Shown: piece after piece, positions 28,953 to 38,333 of the stretch
Layout: each line of letters opens with the position of its first letter
Numbering within the stretch: the first letter of the stretch is position 1
Source: Pseudobutyrivibrio sp.
Lineage (GTDB): Bacteria; Bacillota; Clostridia; Lachnospirales; Lachnospiraceae
Length of the DNA stretch: 64,000 bases
NCBI GenBank assembly: GCA_017557435.1
Contig: JAFYYR010000011.1
Span: forward strand, 99,575 to 163,574
Direction of reading: 5' to 3'
Translations under genes and position numbers: made by a program
Notes under the pieces: model-generated
Database searches by the model: none
Seen by the model: only the letters and a program-made list of their open reading frames with translations
Told to the model about the DNA's origin: nothing

Positions 28953-30329
28953 TTATTCTCCCTTTATTTCTGCTTCCTTAACTTTAAGTGCGATAGCACA
29001 TTCAACACGCTTCTTCTGAAGCTGGCAACCTACGTGATAGTTGCCAAGGATGCTTCCTGTGAAGTTGAATGCATTAGCTGCACAACCACCACTACAATAG
29101 AATCTTGCAAAGCACTCTCTACACTCTGGCTTAGCATATACATTGCAGTGCTTGAACTCATTGACAACGTCCTTTTTCTGAACGCCATGCCATACATCAC
29201 CTAAACAGAAATCTGTGTTACCAACAAACTGGTGACATGGATAAAGCTCTCCCGTAGGTGTAACTGCCATGTACTCTGTACCTGAACCGCAGCCTGAAAG
29301 TCTCTTGTATACACATGGGCCTCCCTCCAAATCAATCATGAAGTGGAAGAAATTGAAATCCTCATCTGTACCCTTGCGACGCATCATCTCTGCTGCAAGC
29401 TTGTCATATTCCTCAAAGAGCTTTGGCAAATCCTCCTCACGGATAGCGTAGTCATCAGTCTCCTGAGCAACTACAGGCTCAACTGAAATCTGCTTAAAGC
29501 CCTCATTAGCTAAATGAATTACATCCTCTGAGAAATCTAGATTATTTCTGGTAAATGTACCGCGGATGTAGTATTTATCCTGATTTCTAGACTCTGCTAA
29601 CTTTTTAAACTTTGGCATTATAAGCTCATAGCTTGGTGCTCCCTTTTTAAATGGGCGCATGAGATTGTGAATCTCTGGACGACCATCGCAGCTAAGTACT
29701 ACATTGGCCATCTCCTTGTTAGCAAATTCCTGAATCTCGTCATTTAAAAGAACTCCATTTGTAGTAAGTGTAAAGCGGAAGTTCTTGTCGTGTTCCTTCT
29801 CGATGGAACGACCATAAGCCACAAGGTCCTTAACAACCTGCCAGTTCATAAGTGGCTCACCGCCAAAGAAATCGACCTCAAGATTTCTTCTGCTGCCTGA
29901 GTTGGCAACAAGGAAATCAAGTGCCTGCTTACCAACTTCAAAAGTCATAAGCTCGCGCTTACCTGTGTGGTACTCGCCTTCCTCAGCAAAACAGTATTTA
30001 CATGCCAAATTGCAATCATGTGTAATATGTAAGCAAAGAGCCTTAACTACTGTAGGTCTTGCAGTGAAATCTGCAATACGTGGCTCATAATTATCCTCTG
30101 TGAATAGGGACTTATCCTCAATCAGGCTCTCAATCTCTGACTTGATCTGTAAAAGCTCAGCCTCGGAAACCTCACTGTGAGACTCCTTCATGGAAGCTAA
30201 AGCTGCATCCCCGCCCTGCTTTTGCCAGAAAGCAAGAAAATCGTATGTTACTTCGTCAACAACATGAATAGCTCCGCTGTTAACATCTATGACAACGTTG
30301 TAACCGTTGTTTTTAAACTGGTGTATCAC
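28953..30329 (-). CDS. scfB: SCIFF thioether maturase, radical SAM/SPASM enzyme
   Basis: Installs thioether cross-links in the SCIFF peptide encoded just upstream. The 458-aa protein has an N-terminal peptide-binding region and the radical SAM motif C106-x3-C110-x2-C113. The C-terminal SPASM domain has cysteines (CSGGCAAN) for two more iron-sulfur clusters. The pairing with scfA is diagnostic and is conserved across Clostridia. The biological role of mature SCIFF is unknown. Confidence 0.95.
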   Translation of the reverse strand: MIHQFKNNGYNVVIDVNSGAIHVVDEVTYDFLAFWQKQGGDAALASMKESHSEVSEAELLQIKSEIESLIEDKSLFTEDNYEPRIADFTARPTVVKALCLHITHDCNLACKYCFAEEGEYHTGKRELMTFEVGKQALDFLVANSGSRRNLEVDFFGGEPLMNWQVVKDLVAYGRSIEKEHDKNFRFTLTTNGVLLNDEIQEFANKEMANVVLSCDGRPEIHNLMRPFKKGAPSYELIMPKFKKLAESRNQDKYYIRGTFTRNNLDFSEDVIHLANEGFKQISVEPVVAQETDDYAIREEDLPKLFEEYDKLAAEMMRRKGTDEDFNFFHFMIDLEGGPCVYKRLSGCGSGTEYMAVTPTGELYPCHQFVGNTDFCLGDVWHGVQKKDVVNEFKHCNVYAKPECRECFARFYCSGGCAANAFNFTGSILGNYHVGCQLQKKRVECAIALKVKEAEIKGE

Positions 30330-30360
30330 TAAAAAAATGTCCTTTCATAAACGCACAATA

Positions 30361-30397
30361 GACCGTTCCCTAATAATAGAATTAATAAGGACCGGTC
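30361..30397 (-). promoter_or_regulatory. stem-loop between scfA and scfB
   Basis: GACCG...CGGTC closes a long imperfect hairpin that continues with TCCTTATTA-type pairs. There is no T-run after it on the minus strand, so it looks like a message-stabilising or processing hairpin that could set a high scfA to scfB ratio. Confidence 0.5.
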
Positions 30398-30431
30398 TGA
30401 GCGTTAAATATAGCTAAATTTAAGTCTGTGA

Positions 30432-30575
30432 TTAGTTCTTGTGCTCACAGCTCTGATTTCCAACTGTGCAAGATGTCTTGCAAGCTGACTGGCATGATGT
30501 CTGGCACTCGCCACATCCGCCTTCCTTTACTGTATTCTGTAATCTCTTTGTGTTGAGAGTCTTAATGTGTTCCAT
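30432..30575 (-). CDS. scfA: SCIFF peptide (six cysteines in forty-five) precursor
   Basis: A 47-aa precursor beginning MEHIKTLNTKR, with six cysteines at 21, 24, 28, 32, 36 and 43 in the family core CGECQTSCQSACKTSC. The ATG at 30575 is chosen because AAGGAG is 8 bases away; an ATG two codons upstream is too close to it. It is the substrate of ScfB. A -10 TATAAT lies at 30629-30634 upstream. Confidence 0.95.
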   Translation of the reverse strand: MEHIKTLNTKRLQNTVKEGGCGECQTSCQSACKTSCTVGNQSCEHKN

Positions 30576-30628
30576 ATTCATATCTCCTTTATTTTTAAAA
30601 TCGGGCTTAGGCCCAAAAACTAGCATAA

Positions 30629-30634
30629 ATTATA
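30629..30634 (-). promoter_or_regulatory. -10 box of scfA
   Basis: Perfect TATAAT on the minus strand with a weak -35. A small GGGC-CTAA-GCCC hairpin follows in the leader before the ribosome site. Confidence 0.55.
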
Positions 30635-30663
30635 CTACAGCTTAGGTAAAATATAAAGTATTT

Positions 30664-31839
30664 CTATTCAGCAGATTCTTCAGAAGCCTCAGCTGCTGCA
30701 GCCTCGTCATCTGTTATCTCCACATCCTCAACTACCTCTGGCTCCTCAAATGAAACAACGCAATTTTCTGCAAGCCATTTTACAACCTTTTCTGTTCTAT
30801 AAGCTAACTGGAAATAGCGTTCTCCATCATAGCCCTCTACCGAAAGGTCATCATAGAAACTCTCAGCATCTGAATAACCCATCTGAGTGTAAATATTCTG
30901 AACGAAAGCATCATAGTCATCATCCAACTGAATATCCTCAGCATCAGCTATCGCCTCTAATATAAGCTCAGTCTCAGTAGATTTCTTAACATTTGATTTT
31001 AAATCAGCTAATACGTCCTCGTAATCATATCCTATAGAAGTAACATACTCTTCCATAGTGGTACCATAAGCTTCATACTGCTTATTCTGAAGCAAAAGAA
31101 TCATATCCACTCTGGCTTGAAGTAAATCATCTGGTACTTTCTCAACTTTACCAATATTGCCATTTTCAATTGCATTTAAAATAGCTGTTTCTTTATCGTT
31201 TGCCAATGAAGTCTCAAGATTAGACTTGTACTGCTCCTCAAGGGCTGCTAGATACTCATCTACTGTGCTATAACCCTGAATTTTCTCAGCAACTATATCA
31301 TCTGTAAGCTTATCCTTAGAATCGATGGCATTAGCAATGTAATTAATCTGGAATGTAAAGATAACTGTCTGTCCTGCCAAATCTGCATTGCCATAATCCT
31401 CAGGGAAAGTAACCTCGTAAGCTACCTCCTCGCCAACCTCATGGCCCACAAGTCCTGATGTAAATCCAGGAATATATCCATTCTGGCCACCGGCAGCTGA
31501 GTTATTAGCAATATCAAGCATCTGATCCTCAGCTGAGCCACCATCAAAAGCAACTCCATCCTGAGAGCCCACATAGTCTACATTAACAATAGAGTCCTCC
31601 TCAACAGTAGTGAGGGAATCGTCTTGAATAAAGATGCCCTGCTGCTGAATTGAATTCTCTACAAACGAATTAAACCCCTCTTCTGTAAATTCGTAATTAT
31701 CGTATAGAGTAATCTCCATACCCTTATACTGACCAAGCTTAACTATGTCACTGGCAGTGTATTTTATTTCCTTTTTGCATGCCACAGCTGTAACCGCAAG
31801 AGCTGTGCAAAGTAATACTGTAAAAAGCTTTTTTTTCAT
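30664..31839 (-). CDS. secreted trigger-factor-like FKBP peptidyl-prolyl isomerase lipoprotein
   Basis: Extracellular folding factor of 391 aa. The signal peptide ends at C21 (TAVAC), giving a lipoprotein. An FKBP-type domain spans about 85-180 (VNVDYVGSQDGVAFDGGSA, PGFTSGLVGHEVGEE) and a trigger-factor-like helical C-domain runs to about 365. An acidic tail follows. The plan is that of cytosolic trigger factor without the ribosome-binding N-domain, moved outside the membrane. Neighbouring secDF fits an export role. Confidence 0.88.
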   Translation of the reverse strand: MKKKLFTVLLCTALAVTAVACKKEIKYTASDIVKLGQYKGMEITLYDNYEFTEEGFNSFVENSIQQQGIFIQDDSLTTVEEDSIVNVDYVGSQDGVAFDGGSAEDQMLDIANNSAAGGQNGYIPGFTSGLVGHEVGEEVAYEVTFPEDYGNADLAGQTVIFTFQINYIANAIDSKDKLTDDIVAEKIQGYSTVDEYLAALEEQYKSNLETSLANDKETAILNAIENGNIGKVEKVPDDLLQARVDMILLLQNKQYEAYGTTMEEYVTSIGYDYEDVLADLKSNVKKSTETELILEAIADAEDIQLDDDYDAFVQNIYTQMGYSDAESFYDDLSVEGYDGERYFQLAYRTEKVVKWLAENCVVSFEEPEVVEDVEITDDEAAAAEASEESAE

Positions 31840-31933
31840 AGCTTATCCTCCTAAAGCGCTTTTTGTAGTTTACCATAAGAAAAAAGGCCCTGCAAGTTTA
31901 GTAGTAATTTACTTAACTTAAATAGAATATCTA

Positions 31934-31962
31934 TTGACCAACCCTATTTATGGTTGTATTAT
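31934..31962 (+). promoter_or_regulatory. promoter of the LacI-malQ unit
   Basis: TTGACC (31934-31939) and TATTAT (31957-31962), spacer 17 bases. Confidence 0.7.
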
Positions 31963-31970
31963 AAATATAT

Positions 31971-32006
31971 GTTTCTGGAATCGTTTCCAGTAACGTTTCC
32001 AGAAAC
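31971..32006. promoter_or_regulatory. LacI-family operator (autoregulatory)
   Basis: An inverted repeat of arm GTTTCTGGAATCGTT with its partner AACGTTTCCAGAAAC (one mismatch) begins just after the predicted transcription start. A shorter nested dyad CTGGAA-TCGT-TTCCAG lies within it. The size and place fit binding by the LacI protein encoded 20 bases downstream. Confidence 0.75.
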
Positions 32007-32025
32007 ATACTTGAAAGGAATGATT

Positions 32026-33030
32026 ATGACAATAAAAGATATTGCAAGGCTTGCAGGAGTAAGTGTAAGCACTGTATCCAGAGTGCTTAACAATCACCCT
32101 GATGTCAGTGAGGACGCCATCAAAAAGGTTATGGCTGTAGTTCAAAAATACAATTACATACCAAATACCAGCGCGCGAAATCTAGGCATGAGCTCCTCAG
32201 ACAATATTGGCCTAGTTGTAAGAGGTATTTCCAATCCCTTTTACACCAAAATCATCACTGCCATAGGGGATAAAATCGAAAAATCCGGTTACACTATGGT
32301 AATGCAGCAAATCACCACAGACGAGGATGAACTTAGAATTGCCGCTATGATGGAAAAAGATAAGCGCCTTCAAGGCCTTATTCTACTAGGTGGACACCTG
32401 AATCATACCAAGGAGCAGGTAGCCTCGATAAATGTTCCATTTGTGTGTTGCACTTTCAGCAATGTATACGGCAATCTAGATAATGAACAATATTCCAGCG
32501 TTTGTATTGATGACGAAGAAAATGCCTTCAATGCTGTTAAGGAATTATATAAGAAGGGCCACAAAAAAATAGCCGTTCTTCTGTCTGATGTAGATGACGG
32601 CACCGTCAGCCAGGTTCGATATGCTGGTTACAGACGCGCCCTAAGGGAATTTGGGATTTCTGAAGATGAGAATCTTATCATCCCAATTCACAGTTTTAAC
32701 ATTGCTGACGCTTATCATGAAATGGGCAACTGGTTAAAAAAGGGTATCGATTTTTCCGCCCTATTTTGTATATCAGATAACATGGCCATGGGGGCTATGA
32801 AAGCTCTCAGAGAAGCAGGAAAAAAAGTTCCCGATGATGTGGCGGTTATTGCAATCGATGGTATCGAAGCATCTGAATATACCAATCCAGTATTAAGTAC
32901 CTTCTGTCAACCAATGGAACAAATAGGCATCAAAGCCGTGAATGTTCTGGTTGATATTATTGATAATGAAGGAACACATAAGCATTTGACACTTCCTACT
33001 ACCCTCAGAGAGGGAGAGACACTTAAATAG
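32026..33030 (+). CDS. LacI-family transcriptional regulator
   Basis: A 334-aa repressor. The helix-turn-helix and hinge helix open the protein (MTIKDIARLAGVSVSTVSRV), followed by a periplasmic-binding-like effector domain. The ATG at 32026 has the AAAGGAATG site. It is followed 24 bases later by malQ, so it likely controls malto-oligosaccharide use; the effector sugar is not visible. Confidence 0.93.
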   Translation: MTIKDIARLAGVSVSTVSRVLNNHPDVSEDAIKKVMAVVQKYNYIPNTSARNLGMSSSDNIGLVVRGISNPFYTKIITAIGDKIEKSGYTMVMQQITTDEDELRIAAMMEKDKRLQGLILLGGHLNHTKEQVASINVPFVCCTFSNVYGNLDNEQYSSVCIDDEENAFNAVKELYKKGHKKIAVLLSDVDDGTVSQVRYAGYRRALREFGISEDENLIIPIHSFNIADAYHEMGNWLKKGIDFSALFCISDNMAMGAMKALREAGKKVPDDVAVIAIDGIEASEYTNPVLSTFCQPMEQIGIKAVNVLVDIIDNEGTHKHLTLPTTLREGETLK

Positions 33031-33054
33031 TTTTAGAGAATGGAGATTATTAAT

Positions 33055-34530
33055 ATGAAGAGAAGCAGTGGAATCTTATTTCCAATTTCATCTTTGCCAT
33101 CACCTTATGGTATAGGTACATTTGGCAAAGCAGCTTATGAATTTGCAGACTTTTTGAAAGCTGCAGGACAAAAATATTGGCAGGTTCTTCCACTAGGACC
33201 TACCAGCTATGGTGACAGCCCTTATCAGAGCTTTTCCACCAATGCAGGCAATCCATATTTTATCGATTTGGATATGCTCATAGAGGACGGCCTCCTTACA
33301 AAGGAAGAAGTTGCCAAGGAAAAGTGGGGAACCAATCCTAGATATGTTGACTATGGTCAAATTTATATCAGCCGATTCAGAGTTCTTGAAAAGGCTAAGG
33401 AGCGCGGCTACAAAAGCTTAATCAATGAAATTGGCGCCTTTATTGATGATAATCCTTGGGTGGAAAACTATGCCCTATTTATGGCCCTAAAAAAACATTT
33501 CAATATGATTAGTTGGCAGGAATGGCCAGAAGAAGATATTCGTCTACATGACAAGGACGCAGTTTTAAAATACAAAATGGAACTGGCTGATGATATGGAA
33601 TTCTACATATTTATTCAGTACCTTTTCTTTAAACAGTGGGACAAGCTAAAAAAGTATATTAACGACTTAGGTATCGAAATAATTGGAGACCTTCCTATAT
33701 ATGTAGCTTTAGACTCATGTGATGTATGGGCTGAGCCTGAGTTTTTCAGTTTAGATGACGAGAATTATCCTGTTGAGGTGGCTGGAGTTCCACCAGATTA
33801 CTTCAGTGCCGACGGACAGCTTTGGGGCAATCCTTGTTACGACTGGGATGCTATGAAAAAAGATGGCTATCGCTGGTGGCTTCGTCGTATCGAGGGAGCT
33901 GTAAAGCTATATGATGTACTTAGAATCGACCATTTCAGAGGATTTGATGAATACTGGGCTGTACCAGCTGGTGAAGAGACAGCTCGAAATGGACAGTGGA
34001 AGCCAGGTCCTGGCATGGATTTAGTAGGACTATTATCTTCTACTTTCCCTAACACACAGTTTATCGCAGAGGATTTAGGTCAGCCTTCTCCTACAGTTGT
34101 GAAGCTTTTAAATGATAGCAAATGGCCTGGAATGAAGGTTCTGGAATTTGCATTTGACTCTGGTGAGGCCAACAACTATCAGCCTCACACCTACGATAAG
34201 AATTGTATCTGTTATACAGGCACCCATGATAACGCTACAGTTATGGAATGGTACCAGACAGCCAAAAAGGCTGACAGAAAATATGCCAGAGAATATCTTG
34301 GTATTTCTCGATTTGAAAAGTTTAACTGGGGAATGATCAGGGGCGGTATGAGCTCTGTGGCAGTACTTTTTGTTGCTCAGATGCAGGATTATCTTGGCCT
34401 TGGCAAGTTCAATCGAATCAATATTCCAGGAACTAAAAGCGGTAACTGGCAGTGGCGACTTCTAAAAAATGAGTTGTCTGACGAGCTGGCCGAGAAAATT
34501 TTACAGTTAGTACACATGTATGAACGCTAA
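33055..34530 (+). CDS. malQ: 4-alpha-glucanotransferase (amylomaltase)
   Basis: GH77 disproportionating enzyme of 491 aa. Catalytic regions are seen: LRIDHFRGF (nucleophile Asp), AEDLGQPSP (acid/base Glu) and YTGTHDNATV (stabilising Asp). The start MKRSSGILFP is the normal N-terminus and has GGAG 9 bases before it; an upstream ATG is less likely. It is co-transcribed with the LacI gene. Confidence 0.96.
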   Translation: MKRSSGILFPISSLPSPYGIGTFGKAAYEFADFLKAAGQKYWQVLPLGPTSYGDSPYQSFSTNAGNPYFIDLDMLIEDGLLTKEEVAKEKWGTNPRYVDYGQIYISRFRVLEKAKERGYKSLINEIGAFIDDNPWVENYALFMALKKHFNMISWQEWPEEDIRLHDKDAVLKYKMELADDMEFYIFIQYLFFKQWDKLKKYINDLGIEIIGDLPIYVALDSCDVWAEPEFFSLDDENYPVEVAGVPPDYFSADGQLWGNPCYDWDAMKKDGYRWWLRRIEGAVKLYDVLRIDHFRGFDEYWAVPAGEETARNGQWKPGPGMDLVGLLSSTFPNTQFIAEDLGQPSPTVVKLLNDSKWPGMKVLEFAFDSGEANNYQPHTYDKNCICYTGTHDNATVMEWYQTAKKADRKYAREYLGISRFEKFNWGMIRGGMSSVAVLFVAQMQDYLGLGKFNRINIPGTKSGNWQWRLLKNELSDELAEKILQLVHMYER

Positions 34531-34649
34531 TCACATTTTGTTACAATTATTTTCACAATTATTTTGCAGCGTTTTTTATAACTATATGATATAATGTCCC
34601 TGTTGCTTACAAAAGAGAGCATAATGCAATACAGAAAGGACACAATCAT

Positions 34650-36215
34650 ATGAAAGTTTTAAAGACACTTGCAAGCTTAGCACTTTCGCTTGCCCTTGTA
34701 ATCACTACTTTTGCTATCACTCCAGCAACCGAAGCAAAAGCCGCTGGTTCAGTTGCAATCGGTAGTGTACTCATCCAGGGTTCTGATGTTGTTATTGCTA
34801 CAACAGGTTCCACTGGTTCAGAAGATGGACTTTTCCATCTAGTTGCTTCCGATGTTAACGAAAGCGCTCCTGTAGGAATAGATGTTGCTCAGGCACCTGC
34901 CGCTTCTGGCACTACATTTTCAGTACCTCTCAACAAGGGAGCTGCTGAATCAGTTCTCTTCAAGAAATTCACTGTATGTGTAATGTCTGGCGGAGCTTTA
35001 AAGCCTGTTTCAAACAGTATGTTTATATTAAATCCAGAGGCTGCTGCACAGGCTGGTGCTCGCCGTATGGATAGATCAAAAAAGGGTATTCTTCCAGCTC
35101 TCGAGGGATATCAGCTTGGCAAATGTCAGCCAAAGGATTTAGGTTGTACACAGGTCAACCTTACTCTTCCACTTTCTTGGATTACTGGTGGTTCAGGTAT
35201 TCCTTGGAACTATAATGGAAAGACATATAATTTCGAGACAGCTAGACTTTCAGCTTATGATATTTCACTTAAGAAGTTCAATGAGCAGGGCTGTCAGGTT
35301 TCAGTTATTATCGTTGTAGATGCAGCTGCTGATGGCAGATTCATTAGCCCTTATTCAATGGATCAGCTTGGCTTACACAACTACTACGGATTAAATGCTA
35401 CAACAACAGATGGCGTAGAGCTTCTTGCTGCTGCATCATCATATCTTGCTAACCGCTGGTGTGGTAGAGGCTACGGTCAGGTAGATAACTTCATCATCGG
35501 TAATGAGGTTAATGCTTACACTATGTGGAACTACATGAACTGCGGTTCTCACGAGGCTTTTGTTAGAGAATATGCTAATGCATTCCGTGTAATCTATAAC
35601 GGTATTAAGTCAGAGAATTCAACAGCCAATGTATACACATGTATCGACCATCAGTGGGCTAGACCAGAGGCTGGTTACTACATGAGTGGAAAGGGCTTCC
35701 TTTCATCATTCAACTCATACATCAAGAGTCAGGGTAATATCGACTGGAGAGTTGCTCATCACCCATACAACTCACAGCTTTCTGACCCATGTGCTTGGTT
35801 AGGCGCTGGTGCACCACATAGCCAGAGTGCTCCTTATGTAACTGTTTACAATTTCGATGTACTTACAGATTACTTATCAACACCTGATTTACTTTCTCCA
35901 ACAGGAGCAGTTAGAAGTGTTAAGATTTCTGAGGTAGGCTACACAAGTGCTTACGGTCAGGAACAGCAGGCAGCTTCAATTGTTTATGCTTACCTTGTTG
36001 CTATGAATAATAGATTTGTAGATGGTATCGTTCTCTCAAGAGAGACAGACCACGCAGACGAAATCGCACAGGGTCTTGCTTATGGTATTTGTAATGTAGA
36101 TGCATCTAGAAAGATGGCATACTCATGGTATCAGAGTGCTGATAATCCAAATACAATTGCTCAGGCAAGTGCCATTGCAGGCGTAGATTTAATGTCACGT
36201 ATAACACCTAGATAA
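34650..36215 (+). CDS. secreted DUF5722-type protein, glycoside hydrolase-like fold
   Basis: A 521-aa secreted protein. The signal peptide ends near residue 31 (ATEAKA). A beta-rich domain (33-130) precedes a domain I assign to DUF5722. That domain resembles clan A (beta/alpha)8 glycosidases: E286 in IIGNEVN and E428 in KISEVGY fall where the acid/base and nucleophile should lie, about 140 residues apart. There is no cell wall anchor. Function and substrate are unknown. A TATAAT at 34590-34595 precedes it. Confidence 0.8.
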   Translation: MKVLKTLASLALSLALVITTFAITPATEAKAAGSVAIGSVLIQGSDVVIATTGSTGSEDGLFHLVASDVNESAPVGIDVAQAPAASGTTFSVPLNKGAAESVLFKKFTVCVMSGGALKPVSNSMFILNPEAAAQAGARRMDRSKKGILPALEGYQLGKCQPKDLGCTQVNLTLPLSWITGGSGIPWNYNGKTYNFETARLSAYDISLKKFNEQGCQVSVIIVVDAAADGRFISPYSMDQLGLHNYYGLNATTTDGVELLAAASSYLANRWCGRGYGQVDNFIIGNEVNAYTMWNYMNCGSHEAFVREYANAFRVIYNGIKSENSTANVYTCIDHQWARPEAGYYMSGKGFLSSFNSYIKSQGNIDWRVAHHPYNSQLSDPCAWLGAGAPHSQSAPYVTVYNFDVLTDYLSTPDLLSPTGAVRSVKISEVGYTSAYGQEQQAASIVYAYLVAMNNRFVDGIVLSRETDHADEIAQGLAYGICNVDASRKMAYSWYQSADNPNTIAQASAIAGVDLMSRITPR

Positions 36216-36222
36216 TATAGAT

Positions 36223-36251
36223 AAAACCAGTGCTTTAACAGCACTGGTTTT
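36223..36251. terminator. bidirectional intrinsic terminator
   Basis: AAAACCAGTGCT/AGCACTGGTTTT, perfect 12-base arms, between the convergent DUF5722 and adenine deaminase genes; A and T runs on the two sides serve both directions. Confidence 0.85.
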
Positions 36252-36254
36252 CTT

Positions 36255-37970
36255 TTACTTAAATATCTTTCCTGATGCAACATCTACAACACCCTTGGTT
36301 GTAATTCTAAGTTCTGGAATCACAGGAAGTGCAGTAAAGCTTAGCGTCATAAATGGATCAATATCTTTATTAGCTCCAAGCTCATAAGCCGCTTCGTGAA
36401 CTTTCTCTAGATGATTCTTTGCTTCAAGGGCTCCCTCTTCACTCATTAATCCTGCAACAGGAAGAGGATATGATGCCTTTATTTTCCCATCAGCATAAAC
36501 AACCATTCCACCACCTATATTTTTAAGTTCATTTATAGCAATGGCTATTTCCTGCTCGCTTGTACCGATGGCTATAATATTGTGAGCATCATGAGCCACA
36601 GATGTGACAATAGCCCCCTTTTTCATACCATAGCCCGTAACAAATCCCAGTCCAATGTGACCGGTATTTTTATGCCTTTCTACCACTGCAACTTTAAGTA
36701 TGTCCTGTTCTATATCAATCCTATCTGCTAGTCCTTCTCTTGTGGTATATAGCTGCCCTGGCACAAGTCCAATTATTGGAAGCTTCCCCTTATTTTTAAG
36801 CATCTCTTCTGTGACATGAGGCAGGTGAAAAGTATTATGTGATTTTTCAACCAAGTCATCAGAAATATGGCTCTTACATTTTAGCTCAAGGGCCTCTTTT
36901 GTTATTTGGATTCCACTTTTATATACAGCCCCTACTGTCACATCATTTATATCATCAATCACTATAAAATCAGCTAAAAATCCTGGGGAAATAGCACCTC
37001 TATCCCTCAAATCAAAATATGCTGCTGCGTTATAGGAAGCCATCTTATAGGCTATGGCAGGGTCCACCCCCAGCCTAATTGCCTTTCTAATAATGGCATC
37101 AATATGTCCCTCATCAATTATGTGATTTATATGCCTGTCATCTGTACAAAACATACTTCTTGAAGCATATGGCTCCTGACACAATCCAATTAAATCCGCC
37201 AAATTCTGGGCAGCTGTACCCTCACGAATCATTATCCATACTCCAAGGCCCATTTTTTCTAGAGCCTCTTCTAAGGTGGCACATTCATGGTCAGATAAAA
37301 CGCCTGCCGCTGCGTAGCTTACCAGCTGCTGGCCGGTGACCATAGGTGCATGGCCATCTATTAACATTTCATTTTTAATGGCAGAAAATGACTTATCTAA
37401 AACTTCTGGGACCCGCTCTACAACTCCAAGTACATCCATAAGCTCAGCCATGCCCTTAACTCTATCTCTGCCATAAAACTGCTCCATATCCTTTGCAGAA
37501 ATAACCGCGCCAGACTCATCATATTTACAAGATGGCACGCATGATGGAATCATAAAGAATATATCCATAGGCAGTCCTTCAGTGGCCTCAAGCATGTAGT
37601 TTATTCCATCTACTCCCATAACATTTGCTATCTCATGAGGGTCTGTTATAACTGCTGTGGTGCCATGTTTTATAGATTCTTTTACAAATATTTCTGGCAC
37701 AACCGTAGTGCTTTCAATATGAATATGGGCATCGATAAATCCAGGCACTATTGTCCTTCCTGTCATGTCTATTTCCTCAATGCCTGAGTACTTGCCAATA
37801 CCTGCAAATGTGCCATTTGAAATGGCAATATCCCCTGTCTTAAAGTGATTAGTAAAGACATCTAGAAATGTGGCATTCTTCAGTACAAGCTCCGCCTTTT
37901 CATCCCCGGAAGCCACCTTCAAGAAACGCTCATACTCATCTCTTGTCATACTCTTCTGTTGATATCTCAT
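36255..37970 (-). CDS. ade: adenine deaminase
   Basis: Amidohydrolase converting adenine to hypoxanthine. The 571-aa protein has the metal motif DAHIHIEST, the SCVPSC segment, HGPDH-type DGHAP, the DDRHINHI region and the C-terminal family domain. Length is typical. Start at 37970 behind TAGGAGAGG. I looked for a purine riboswitch in the short upstream gap and saw none. Confidence 0.95.
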   Translation of the reverse strand: MRYQQKSMTRDEYERFLKVASGDEKAELVLKNATFLDVFTNHFKTGDIAISNGTFAGIGKYSGIEEIDMTGRTIVPGFIDAHIHIESTTVVPEIFVKESIKHGTTAVITDPHEIANVMGVDGINYMLEATEGLPMDIFFMIPSCVPSCKYDESGAVISAKDMEQFYGRDRVKGMAELMDVLGVVERVPEVLDKSFSAIKNEMLIDGHAPMVTGQQLVSYAAAGVLSDHECATLEEALEKMGLGVWIMIREGTAAQNLADLIGLCQEPYASRSMFCTDDRHINHIIDEGHIDAIIRKAIRLGVDPAIAYKMASYNAAAYFDLRDRGAISPGFLADFIVIDDINDVTVGAVYKSGIQITKEALELKCKSHISDDLVEKSHNTFHLPHVTEEMLKNKGKLPIIGLVPGQLYTTREGLADRIDIEQDILKVAVVERHKNTGHIGLGFVTGYGMKKGAIVTSVAHDAHNIIAIGTSEQEIAIAINELKNIGGGMVVYADGKIKASYPLPVAGLMSEEGALEAKNHLEKVHEAAYELGANKDIDPFMTLSFTALPVIPELRITTKGVVDVASGKIFK

Positions 37971-38028
37971 GAACCTCTCCTATTAATTATTTCCCCTGAT
38001 ATAAATCCCTATTTTATTTATATAAAAA

Positions 38029-38056
38029 AGCTCAAGGGCAAACTGCTCTTGAGCTT
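38029..38056 (-). terminator. intrinsic terminator after the 85-aa gene
   Basis: Stem AAGCTCAAG/CTTGAGCTT followed by TTTTTT on the minus strand; ends the hypB-containing unit. Confidence 0.85.
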
Positions 38057-38059
38057 AAA

Positions 38060-38317
38060 TTATTTCGTGAAGGCAGAAAAAATATCGATGCCTGCTGCCA
38101 TCTTCTTTAGATCAGAAAGATGCTCGCGCATGTATTTTTCCAGTTCATTAACTTCTATTGCTGCAAATCCATTGTTGTTTAGAATCTTGCATTCTGGGAT
38201 ACGTCCCTCAGCATCTCTAACACCATCAGAAAAGGTCACAAAGGCATACTTTTGCCCCTTGTCGTTCTGGCAAACAGCTGAAACTGACATGTTAATTTCA
38301 CCATGGTTTTCCTTCAT
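38060..38317 (-). CDS. small protein downstream of hypB
   Basis: An 85-aa protein (MKENHGEINMSVSAVCQ...) with a beta-rich N-terminal half and a helical C-terminus. I do not recognise it. A strong TTGGAGGGG site and a 16-base gap after hypB suggest co-expression. Only one cysteine pair-like feature (C16, C43), so no clear metal site. Confidence 0.65.
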   Translation of the reverse strand: MKENHGEINMSVSAVCQNDKGQKYAFVTFSDGVRDAEGRIPECKILNNNGFAAIEVNELEKYMREHLSDLKKMAAGIDIFSAFTK

Positions 38318-38333
38318 AACCCCTCCAATTAAA

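Noticed and set aside
37971-38028. Purine riboswitch ahead of adenine deaminase
   Set aside because: The gap is too short and lacks the conserved loop motifs.
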